NCBI GenBank assembly: GCA_021815525.1
Contig: JAKAGN010000189.1
Coordinates: forward strand, 1-5,932
Direction: 5' to 3'
DNA from: Deltaproteobacteria bacterium
Lineage (GTDB): Bacteria; Desulfobacterota; Desulfobacteria; Desulfobacterales; Desulfatibacillaceae
Length of the DNA: 5,932 nt
The notes under the pieces: model-generated
Databases searched by the model: none
Told to the model about the DNA's origin: nothing
Seen by the model: only the letters and a program-made list of their open reading frames with translations
Program-made: the position numbers and the translations under genes
Shown here: positions 1 through 5,475 of the stretch, piece after piece
Position numbering within the stretch: the first letter of the stretch is position 1
How the letters are laid out: each line of letters begins with the position of its first letter

Positions 1-1017
1 CAGAAGCTCGCGGTCGGGCTCCGAAAGCCAGTTCCCGGCGTTGACCGCCATTATCCTGGAAAGGGCGGCCTGGAGGCGTTCCGCGTAGCGCCTGGCCTCG
101 TCGAGGGCCGCGGGCTCGGCCCCGGAGCGATGAACGGCAAGCTCCTTCAAGGCCGCGGCCAGGCAGAAGCGGCTCTCGATCACGGACTCCCGCCCCGGGG
201 GCAGCCGATAGCGCTTGTCCAGGATATTTTCCGGCACCCCGATCTTTCCGATGTCGTGGAGCCACGCCGCGTATGCCAGGCGGTCCAGCCGCTCGCGGGA
301 GAAGGCCGCCTCCGCGAAGGGGCCTTCCGGGGCCGCGTGGATGGCCCGGGCTATTATGAGGGAGTAGGCCGCCACCCGCCGGGAATGGCCCGCGGTGTGG
401 GGGCTCCGCGCGTCGATGGCCGAGGCCGAGTAGCGGATCAGGGCCTCGAAGAGGCCCTTGATGTAAGCGATGAGCCGGGCGTTCCGTATGGCCACCGCGG
501 CCTGGGACGCGAGGGAGAGGTTCAAGGAGTCGAACTGGCGGGAAAAGCCGGCTGCGCGCCCCTCGCGGTCCTTGGCGTTGATGAGCTGAAGCACCCCCAC
601 GATGGCGCCGTCCGGGTCCTTCATGGGCACCACCAGCATGGAGCGCGTGCGGTAGCCGCTCTGCCTGTCGTAATCGGCGTTGAAGCGGTAGGGGGCGCCT
701 TCCGGGAGCGCATACACGTCGTCGATGTGGAGAAGCTCGCCGGAAAGGGCCACGTAGCCGGCGATGCTGGCGGCCGAGAGCGGGATGGGCACGGGCTTGA
801 AGCTGCGGCCGCTGCCGGGGGTGTCCAGGGTGTCGTTCTGGGCCACGCGGAAGTAGAGGGTCTCGCCCTCCAGGGTGTAGAGGCTTCCCGCGTCGGCCCT
901 CGTGAATCCCCGGGCCTCGGTCACGATGAGGTGGAGAAGACGGCCGAGGTCGGTCTCGCTGGAAAGGGCGATTCCTATGCGGTTCAGCCGCTCGATATGG
1001 CTTGCGGTCGCGCTCAT
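1..1017 (-). CDS. GAF domain plus HD-GYP-type phosphohydrolase, 3' end missing at window edge
   Basis: The 339 visible codons start at ATG 1017 and have no stop before the left edge. Residues about 5-185 look like a GAF sensor domain, with ADAGSLY (41-47), RVAQNDTL (57-64) and SMLVVPMKDPDGAIVGVLQL (126-145). An HD domain follows: DARSPHTAGHSRRV (202-215) and HDIGKIGVPENIL (254-266) supply the metal-binding H207/H211 and H254/D255 pattern of the HD-GYP group, whose members usually hydrolyse cyclic di-GMP in the cytoplasm. After residue 266 the sequence departs from the plain HD-GYP pattern, with a helical stretch rich in R, E and A, and the GYP motif is not reached before the edge. Catalytic competence is therefore unknown. 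No strong ribosome site precedes the ATG, and the frame stays open upstream (GTG 1023 is an alternative start). It lies 175 bases beyond cas6 on the same strand; a role in CRISPR is not implied. Family assignment is firm, substrate is inferred. Confidence 0.85.
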   Translation of the reverse strand, partial: MSATASHIERLNRIGIALSSETDLGRLLHLIVTEARGFTRADAGSLYTLEGETLYFRVAQNDTLDTPGSGRSFKPVPIPLSAASIAGYVALSGELLHIDDVYALPEGAPYRFNADYDRQSGYRTRSMLVVPMKDPDGAIVGVLQLINAKDREGRAAGFSRQFDSLNLSLASQAAVAIRNARLIAYIKGLFEALIRYSASAIDARSPHTAGHSRRVAAYSLIIARAIHAAPEGPFAEAAFSRERLDRLAYAAWLHDIGKIGVPENILDKRYRLPPGRESVIESRFCLAAALKELAVHRSGAEPAALDEARRYAERLQAALSRIMAVNAGNWLSEPDRELL

Positions 1018-1066
1018 GTGCACAGCTTGCCCCAAACCGCGCACTGCGTCAAGATGGGCGATGCAT

Positions 1067-1090
1067 TTTTGTGAACCCGCCGTCACAAAA
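1067..1090. promoter_or_regulatory. Perfect palindrome TTTTGTGA-N8-TCACAAAA, possible operator
   Basis: Two perfect 8-base arms (1067-1074 and 1083-1090) surround an 8-base GC-rich spacer, centred about 60 bases upstream of the GAF/HD start codon. The TGTGA/TCACA half-sites resemble those of CRP/FNR-family regulators, but the family's usual gap between these half-sites is 6 bases, not 8. A TTGACG hexamer on the minus strand (1052-1047) lies between palindrome and gene, with only a poor -10 match (CAAGCT, 1029-1024). An operator for the downstream gene is an inference; a small RNA hairpin is the alternative. Confidence 0.35.
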
Positions 1091-1192
1091 CGATGAAGAG
1101 TTAAACGCTGAAAGCCAATGAGCAAGGATAGTTACCGCTGTGGCGGAGCCGGCTTTCAAGCGCCGCGTGGCCGATGGCGTTTTCGGCCTTCG

Positions 1193-2167
1193 CTACCAGA
1201 CGCCCGTTATGCGATAGCGCCCGGAGCCTTGGGTGGTGTCGTTTCCTATCCCGAAAGCCTCGCCCAGAACCGCCTGGGGGAGCCAGTCCCCAAAATCTCC
1301 CGTAAAGGTGATTCCCCCAAGAAATCCCCCCAATAGCTCGCTTTTCACCCTGCCGCCGCGATCACGCTTGAAGGCCTCCTCGCGCACGAAACGGAAGTCC
1401 CGCGCACGCTGGGTCCCTATCGCGGCGACCCCCGGCCCGGTCGGCTCGGGCGCGTCCCCCAAAAAACCGCAGTGATCCCGCGCAAGCCCCGCGAGCCTCC
1501 GCGAAAGCGCCTGCGAGAACACGCCGAAATCCACCAGCTCCGGCCGAGTGAGGGTCCTGTTGCCCTTCGTGTAACAAAAGGGGCTCGTAAACTCCACCGA
1601 AAGCCCGAGCACGGCGGCGCCCTGCGGAAAGGCCGCCAAATGCCGGTCAAGGACCTCCCGGGCCGTGACGGCAAGCCCCTGGTTTTGTGCCGCCCCCTCC
1701 GCAAAAAGAAAGCGGATGGGGGCGCCTGATTCCGAATCCAGCGCGAACAGGGGTTTCCGGCGGAAGGCGTCCGCTACCCCGGGCAGAAGCGCCGCGGCCC
1801 GGCCCACCAGGGCCACGGAAAAGCGGCGGTCGCTTCCGGGCGAAACCTCCCCGCGCCAGCGCGCCGGCTCCTCGGCGAAAAGAAAGTAAGGCAGATAATC
1901 CTTCCGGGGATCGGGCACGAAAAGCGTGCGGAAAAGGCAATCGGCCCCCAGGACGCAGGAGGCGCAGTCCATTACGCGCTGGTCCGCGCAGGGGCTCGCG
2001 GCCTGGACCTGGGCCTTTATGATAGCCCGCAGCTTGCGTTCGGGCCGCCCGGACAGATACCCGGCCGAAAGCGCGCGGCAGCTCACGGAAAGCCGCGCAA
2101 AGGAAAGGCGCTCCCAAAACGCCTGGCCCGCTGCCTCCATTTCGCGCACCCCTCCACCATGATCCAC
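1193..2167 (-). CDS. cas6: Cas6 pre-crRNA processing endoribonuclease (RAMP superfamily)
   Basis: This is the nuclease that cuts CRISPR precursor RNA within each repeat. The C-terminal third carries the signature of the Cas6 C-terminal family: LLGGFLGGITFTGDFGDWLP (278-297), then LGEAFGIGNDTTQGSGRYRI (301-320), which is the glycine-rich RNA-binding loop. The N-terminal half has four cysteines in the pattern C60-x7-C68-x2-C71-x5-C77 followed by LFVP, a cluster common in Cas6 proteins attached to type III systems and possibly metal-binding. At 324 residues the protein is in the normal range for this class. Two starts are credible: GTG 2167 (preceded by GAGG, 7 bases away) and ATG 2140 (residue 10, preceded by GGAGGGG, 8 bases away). 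The stop is TAG at 1195-1193. It is downstream of the array on the same strand, and the repeat has the hairpin and 8-nt handle expected for Cas6 cleavage. Individual catalytic residues cannot be assigned by eye, as they vary in this family. Confidence 0.9.
   Translation of the reverse strand: MDHGGGVREMEAAGQAFWERLSFARLSVSCRALSAGYLSGRPERKLRAIIKAQVQAASPCADQRVMDCASCVLGADCLFRTLFVPDPRKDYLPYFLFAEEPARWRGEVSPGSDRRFSVALVGRAAALLPGVADAFRRKPLFALDSESGAPIRFLFAEGAAQNQGLAVTAREVLDRHLAAFPQGAAVLGLSVEFTSPFCYTKGNRTLTRPELVDFGVFSQALSRRLAGLARDHCGFLGDAPEPTGPGVAAIGTQRARDFRFVREEAFKRDRGGRVKSELLGGFLGGITFTGDFGDWLPQAVLGEAFGIGNDTTQGSGRYRITGVW
2149..2155 (-). promoter_or_regulatory. Ribosome binding site favouring the internal cas6 start
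   Basis: GGAGGGG (2155 down to 2149) sits 8 bases before ATG 2140, inside the first codons of the longer GTG-started reading. It supports a 315-residue Cas6 starting MEAAGQAFWERL. A second purine-rich site before GTG 2167 keeps the longer form possible. Confidence 0.45.
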
Positions 2168-2262
2168 GCCGCGACCTCACCCTCCCGCAGCATAAACCCG
2201 GACACGCAAAACGGCAAGCATTTAGGCCGCCGTACCCACTCAGACATGCGGGGGAGAGTGAA

Positions 2263-2323
2263 CGGGGGAGGGGGGAAGGGGGCCCCTTTTTAAAAAAAGG
2301 GTCTCCCCTTCCCCCCTCCCCCG
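2263..2323. repeat. Long inverted repeat with homopurine/homopyrimidine arms (19-bp stem)
   Basis: The arms 2263-2281 and 2305-2323 are perfectly complementary over 19 bases and are almost pure G/A on one side and C/T on the other. The middle contains a second self-complementary core, CCCTTTTT (2284-2291) against AAAAAGGG (2294-2301). The whole element could fold into one long hairpin on either strand. It may act as a terminator for the array transcript, but neither strand shows the usual GC stem followed directly by a T-run. It begins about 96 bases upstream of the cas6 GTG. Confidence 0.7.
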
Positions 2324-2343
2324 CACCCCCACCCCCTTACCCC
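2305..2343 (-). other. Potential G-quadruplex-forming tract
   Basis: Read on the minus strand, six runs of 4 to 6 G occur in succession, separated by TAA, T, TGC, A and AA. This satisfies the usual pattern of four or more runs of at least three G with loops of 1 to 7 bases. It overlaps the 3' arm of the inverted repeat, so quadruplex and hairpin would compete. It lies on the coding strand between the array and cas6. Confidence 0.6.
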
Positions 2344-2471
2344 TCCTAAAAATTTCAGGTACTTGCGTTTTCAACACGGGATGTTGCCAGGCCTACAACC
2401 ATGCCCTGGGCCATCGGAAAAACCCGTGGGTGGCCCCGGTAACTCGTGCCGGGCCGCGTTGCACAAGAGGT

Positions 2472-2508
2472 CTTGAAATCCCCACCCCAAGGACTGGGGC
2501 AGGGTCAC
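2472..2508 (-). repeat. Degenerate terminal CRISPR repeat (trailer end)
   Basis: This copy matches the other nine over its last 31 bases but differs at four of the first six plus-strand positions, so in crRNA sense its end reads GATTTCAAG instead of GATGGAAAC. The stem is intact and only the handle is altered. Decay of the repeat farthest from the leader is typical, and it fixes the array polarity as minus. Confidence 0.9.
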
Positions 2509-3166
2509 GGGAAAAAGGCTGGCGGTCGCCCTGGCTGCTAGTCGGTTTCCATCCCCACCCCAAGGACTGGGGCAGGGTCACCTTCGAACTCGCTTCCCAT
2601 ACGAAGGATGGCGAATGTTTCCATCCCCACCCCAAGGACTGGGGCAGGGTCACGGCTGGCGGCGTACAAGGCTTTTGGCCAGCTTGGTTTCCATCCCCAC
2701 CCCAAGGACTGGGGCAGGGTCACGGTTAGGAAGATTAGAGAAGCAAGGACAGAAGAAGAGGGTTTCCATCCCCACCCCAAGGACTGGGGCAGGGTCACAC
2801 CATCGGAAATCGCGACCTGGTGCTGGTGGACACGTCGTTTCCATCCCCACCCCAAGGACTGGGGCAGGGTCACGATTCGGTGGCCGCGGCGCGGGCGTAC
2901 CTGCACCTGGTTTCCATCCCCACCCCAAGGACTGGGGCAGGGTCACTGGTAGCCCTCGGCCTGACCCTCGCGGTCCTCGGCTCCGTTTCCATCCCCACCC
3001 CAAGGACTGGGGCAGGGTCACGCCGACGGCAAGCTGACCCACAACTCCGGTTGGGGGTTTCCATCCCCACCCCAAGGACTGGGGCAGGGTCACTCCGTTG
3101 ATAACATGGTGAACAAGAATGATATTCTTGTTTCCATCCCCACCCCAAGGACTGGGGCAGGGTCAC
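2472..3166 (-). CRISPR. CRISPR array, 10 repeats of 37 bases and 9 spacers of 33-38 bases
   Basis: Repeats start at 2472, 2545, 2617, 2687, 2762, 2837, 2910, 2985, 3057 and 3130. The last nine are identical; the first is degenerate. Spacer lengths in that order are 36, 35, 33, 38, 38, 36, 38, 35 and 36. In crRNA sense (minus strand) the repeat begins GTGACCCTGCCCCAG and ends GGGGATGGAAAC. CCCCA and TGGGG form a stem around a 5-base loop, extendable through CCC/GGG, leaving ATGGAAAC as an 8-nt handle as expected after Cas6 cleavage. Variable spacer length and the neighbouring RAMP genes suit type III. The leader is at the high-coordinate end, so the newest spacer is 3094-3129. No two spacers look alike. 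Spacer origins cannot be told without a search. Confidence 0.98.
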
Positions 3167-3363
3167 AGTTTTGGAATCAGGCACTTAGCCGAGTCACTAT
3201 TTCTTCTTTTCGCCCATTTCCGCATATTTGTCAACATATCGAAGCCCTTCCCGTTTTGGGCCAAAATGTTTGAAGATGCCCGTTTTTTTGACCCCGAAAA
3301 CCGTGATACTTTGGTATGGTTTTGGAGTTTACCATCTGTTTTCATAGCATAAACCATTTTCAA

Positions 3364-3417
3364 AAATGTTTGAAGATGTCTCGCCGAAAGCCCCGTTACC
3401 GGCATCTTCAAACATTT
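3364..3417. repeat. Inverted repeat, 15-bp perfect stem with 24-base loop
   Basis: AAATGTTTGAAGATG (3364-3378) pairs perfectly with CATCTTCAAACATTT (3403-3417). It is formed by motif copies B and B'. The stem is AT-rich with no T-run, so it looks more like a paired protein site than a terminator. Confidence 0.75.
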
Positions 3418-3492
3418 GCCCAAAAGCCCGAAAACGCCCCTGAAAAATCCTTTAATTTCAAGATGTTACAAATGCGAATTTTCCTGGTTCCC

Positions 3493-3548
3493 AAAATGTT
3501 TGAATATCTCCCCCGCCAACCTCTAAAACCGGCATCTTCAAACATTTT
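3493..3548. repeat. Second inverted repeat of the same design, 12-bp stem
   Basis: AAAATGTTTGAA (3493-3504) pairs with TTCAAACATTTT (3537-3548); beyond that the pairing is broken by mismatches because copy C has drifted. The centre lies about 130 bases from that of the first hairpin, and both right arms are preceded by ACC. Confidence 0.65.
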
Positions 3549-3572
3549 TCGTTTTTCAAAATTGCCATGGCT

Positions 3573-3601
3573 TTGGCATAATATTTTGTTATTGTTATAA
3601 T
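3573..3601 (+). promoter_or_regulatory. Sigma-70-like promoter reading rightward
   Basis: TTGGCA (3573-3578), a 17-base spacer and a perfect TATAAT (3596-3601) make a near-consensus promoter. It reads away from the array, antisense to the Cas1-like remnant and the RAMP genes. No plus-strand gene follows, so any product would be an antisense or non-coding RNA. The AT-rich setting raises the chance of a random match. Confidence 0.4.
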
Positions 3602-3626
3602 AAACCCGGTTTAGCCCCTTCGTCAA
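3597..3626 (-). promoter_or_regulatory. Sigma-70-like promoter reading toward the CRISPR array
   Basis: On the minus strand TTGACG (3626-3621), an 18-base spacer and TATTAT (3602-3597) match 5 of 6 positions in each box. Its -10 box overlaps that of the rightward promoter by five bases, and its -35 box overlaps the end of motif copy D. Transcription would start near 3590 and cross the leader into the array, about 420 bases before the first repeat. Confidence 0.4.
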
Positions 3627-3714
3627 AATGTTTGCATATCTCTCCCCAACAGGGTGCGCTAATGGTCGCCAAGGCCACAACGTGCAGATTCGCCCTCCGC
3701 GCCGGCCGCCTCCT

Positions 3715-3870
3715 TTAATAGCGCCCCACGAACGGCCGGTAGCTCTTGTTCTTTTCCAGGCATTCCCGCAAGCGCATGGCCTGAAGACCTATGATCTCGT
3801 CCAGCCGGATTTCTTCCAGGCGGCGCTCCAGGGCCACCTTCCCGGCCACCCGGTCAAAAAGAGCGCCCAT
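3715..3870 (-). pseudogene. 51-residue ORF, probable remnant of the Cas1 C-terminus
   Basis: ATG 3870 to TAA 3715 encodes 51 residues. The end, IIGLQAMRLRECLEKNKSYRPFVGRY, resembles the closing helix and tail of Cas1 integrases (LQA-x-RL ... YRPF), and the stretch before it (LFDRVAGKVALERRLEEIRL) fits the helix that precedes it. Full Cas1 is about 300-340 residues and its catalytic E, H and D lie upstream of this part, so the fragment cannot integrate spacers. Upstream, the same frame reads RRAFV and meets TGA (3888-3886), while the neighbouring frame reads HYTAYRLSDEG. Joined by a one-base shift these would continue the Cas1 pattern, which suggests a frameshifted remnant reaching up to the RAMP stop. 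A 6-bp hairpin (3871-3887) abuts the ATG and there is no good ribosome site. It could instead be an unrelated small protein. The identification rests on visual family resemblance only. Confidence 0.5.
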
Positions 3871-3923
3871 GACGAAAGCCCTTCGTCAGACAAGCGATAC
3901 GCCGTGTAATGGGCAATCCGCGC

Positions 3924-5474
3924 TTATTTCCGGCGGCCGGGCCAAACCTTGGGGCAGTTGGACGCGTTCGCCTGGTAATGGTCGAAGAAGAGCGTGAGCT
4001 TCTGGGAGTTGCCGGGCGCGGGTCCCCGTCCGCCGCCCTCGGCCCGCTCCACCACGGCGAAGCCCTTGGCCTCGTCGGTAGCCCCCAGGGGATTGAAGGG
4101 CGGGTACATGAAAACGTAATCCCTGGCTTGGTTAGCGTCCGTTGGAAAGTGGAGAATTTTTTCCAGGCTCCTGAACGCCTCGGGGTAGAATATATCTTTC
4201 GGGATTGTCCCTTCGGGCTCGTCGGCCACAAGCTCGCCGGGGAAACCGCCCGTTTCGCGGCATTGCACGCCTGTAACCGAAAGCGCCACGCTTCCGAACC
4301 CGAAGGGCTTCAGGCCCCCCAGCTTGTGGGCCATAGAGGGGCTCTCGCCGGGGGCCTGGTTCAGGTCCAGGGCATAGAGCAGAAAGAGCAGCAGGGACTT
4401 GGGCAGGTCCTTAAAATCGATCCGCCCGCCTGAGATGACCTCGCCGGGTTTGACGGCCTCCACCTTGTACTCGATCAGCTCCGGCAGCTTTCTTCCACGC
4501 TGCTTTTCGGGAGGCAGGGCCTTCAATGCCCGCTGCATTTCTTCGTTCACCTTCTTGTATTCGCGGTGGCAGGTTTCGGGGTGCTGGTGGAAATAGAACT
4601 TGCGGCCCCGCACCTTGGCGGCCAGGACCTCCCAAACCGAAAACGATTTTCCGTTGCGGAGCGAAATCGTGCGCATGCGGTTGTTTCCCTGGGTGAAGTA
4701 CCAGGCCGTGCTTGCGCGGGGATTGGGCATTCCGAAGCTGGCGTCGCCCTTGATGTCCCAGGCTTTCCGCTCCTCGAAGACGCCGGCCGGGACCGGCAGG
4801 TCCTCGAAAACGAGACGGCCGGAGCGCGCCGGAATGGGGTCCTTGCCCTTCTCCACTTTTTCCTGTGGAACGTAGCCGAACAAAAAGCCCGCCACGTCAA
4901 CGGCCGGGTTTACGGCGCGTTCCTCGTGGTCGAAGCGGTTCATGGCGAAATTTTTCGGCAGGGTGGCGCGGCGTTCGTGGAACTCCTTTGTTGCGTGGGC
5001 AGCGCGCCGCCAGTTTTTCGCCGGGTCTTTGGCATGATTGAGCCCCATGTAACGCGGGTCGAGTTCCGTCGCCATGAGAAAGCCCACGTGGCGGCATTTT
5101 TCGGCCTTTACCTTTCCATTATCGCCTTCCTCGTACCACTTGCCGTACTCGGGCCTTCCCGCGTCCTTGCCCTCGTCCCCGCGGGTGATGGAGCGCAGGT
5201 CCGAGCCCGTCACGGCCTCGATATAGGCTTCCATCATTCCCCGGACGGAGGAGCCGGGGATGAGCTTTTTCCCGTAGCTTTCGTTGAAATGCTTGATCTT
5301 GAAATGATCGCCGTCCTTTTCGGTTCTGCCCGTTATGTGCAGCGGCGTCAGGGTCGTCAATGTATAGGTCAGGTAGCCCTCGTAGCGGGGCTCGGCAAGG
5401 ATGGGGGCCGCAAGCTTCCTGGGGCCGTCTTGCGGCAGGGGCACGAAATCGAAGGGATTCATTACGTGGCTCAT
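3924..5474 (-). CDS. Long CRISPR-associated RAMP protein, type III effector subunit
   Basis: The 516-residue product has several RAMP hallmarks: LTYTLTTLTPLHITG (35-49) as the first strand and loop, IPGSSVRGMMEAYIEAV (72-88) matching the common IPGSS-x-RG motif, ARSGRLVFEDLPV (216-228), and the glycine-rich loop HKLGGLKPFGFGSVAL (383-398). About 110 further residues follow. Length and the opening NPFDFVPL recall the RAMP family catalogued as TIGR03986 (from memory, not searched), whose members occur in type III loci. Its likely role is a Cas7/Csm5-like subunit binding crRNA in a cytoplasmic effector; which one cannot be told. ATG 5474 is chosen because AGGAGG ends 6 bases upstream; ATG 5462 is a weaker alternative. 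The start lies one base past the previous gene's stop, so the two are co-transcribed and probably translationally coupled. Only the Cas1-like remnant follows before the leader. Confidence 0.85.
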   Translation of the reverse strand: MSHVMNPFDFVPLPQDGPRKLAAPILAEPRYEGYLTYTLTTLTPLHITGRTEKDGDHFKIKHFNESYGKKLIPGSSVRGMMEAYIEAVTGSDLRSITRGDEGKDAGRPEYGKWYEEGDNGKVKAEKCRHVGFLMATELDPRYMGLNHAKDPAKNWRRAAHATKEFHERRATLPKNFAMNRFDHEERAVNPAVDVAGFLFGYVPQEKVEKGKDPIPARSGRLVFEDLPVPAGVFEERKAWDIKGDASFGMPNPRASTAWYFTQGNNRMRTISLRNGKSFSVWEVLAAKVRGRKFYFHQHPETCHREYKKVNEEMQRALKALPPEKQRGRKLPELIEYKVEAVKPGEVISGGRIDFKDLPKSLLLFLLYALDLNQAPGESPSMAHKLGGLKPFGFGSVALSVTGVQCRETGGFPGELVADEPEGTIPKDIFYPEAFRSLEKILHFPTDANQARDYVFMYPPFNPLGATDEAKGFAVVERAEGGGRGPAPGNSQKLTLFFDHYQANASNCPKVWPGRRK

Positions 5475-5475
5475 T

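Larger units (their letters stand above)
2168..2471. other. Non-coding gap between cas6 and the CRISPR array
   Basis: I see no convincing gene in this stretch. It holds a long G/C inverted repeat at 2263-2323, a chain of G-tracts on the minus strand up to 2343, and a weaker hairpin at 2432-2455 (GGCCCCGG and CCGGGCC with one bulged base, no T-run). On the minus strand it is the trailer of the array and the upstream region of cas6, so transcription termination or cas6 expression could be controlled here. Confidence 0.6.
3263..3642. repeat. Six copies of an 18-base motif, GGCATCTTCAAACATTTT, in both orientations
   Basis: Minus-strand copies are A (3280-3263, exact), B (3380-3363, 17/18), C (3510-3493, 15/18) and D (3642-3625, 14/18). 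Plus-strand copies are B' (3401-3418, 17/18) and C' (3531-3548, exact). C and D match each other at 17 of 18. The layout is regular: B to B' and C to C' are both offset by 38 bases, B to C and B' to C' by 130, C to D by 132, and A to B by 100. Sequence between the copies is not obviously conserved. They could be binding sites for a regulator or remnants of a tandem or mobile repeat; I do not recognise the family. Confidence 0.85.
3167..3714 (-). other. AT-rich CRISPR leader and regulatory region, non-coding
   Basis: This stretch is far richer in A and T than the genes around it and lies against the leader-proximal repeat. Short open frames cross it on both strands, but they translate the repeated motif and show no domain or credible start site, so I call none of them genes. 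It holds six copies of an 18-base motif, two hairpins made from that motif, and a pair of overlapping divergent promoter candidates at 3573-3626. A perfect TTGACA (minus strand, 3234-3229) lies about 63 bases from the first repeat but lacks a good -10 box. Its length is unusually large for a leader, so part of it may be leftover DNA from lost adaptation genes. Confidence 0.65.

Noticed and set aside
130..1074. Plus-strand open frame of 314 codons
   Set aside because: It is the complement of the GAF/HD gene, whose domains are clear on the minus strand; the plus-strand translation is low in complexity and has no recognisable domain.
2432..2455. Hairpin GGCCCCGG / CCGGGCC as an array terminator
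   Set aside because: The stem has a bulge and no T-run follows on either strand.
2393..3184. Several overlapping open frames on both strands through the array
   Set aside because: Their translations simply repeat the 37-base CRISPR repeat, which happens to contain no stop codons.
3229..3234. Perfect TTGACA on the minus strand near the first repeat
   Set aside because: No acceptable -10 box lies 16 to 18 bases downstream, so I do not call a promoter.
3263..3642. The repeated leader motif as a second CRISPR array
   Set aside because: The copies diverge, alternate in orientation and have uneven gaps of 20 to over 100 bases, unlike direct repeats with uniform spacers.
3263..3642. The repeated motif as terminal inverted repeats of an insertion sequence
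   Set aside because: There are more than two copies, no transposase lies between them, and no flanking target duplication is visible.
3163..3680. Minus-strand frames of 86 and 90 codons in the leader (possible cas2 or small toxin)
   Set aside because: They translate the repeated 18-base motif, overlap both hairpins, lack supported starts and show no Cas2 or toxin pattern.
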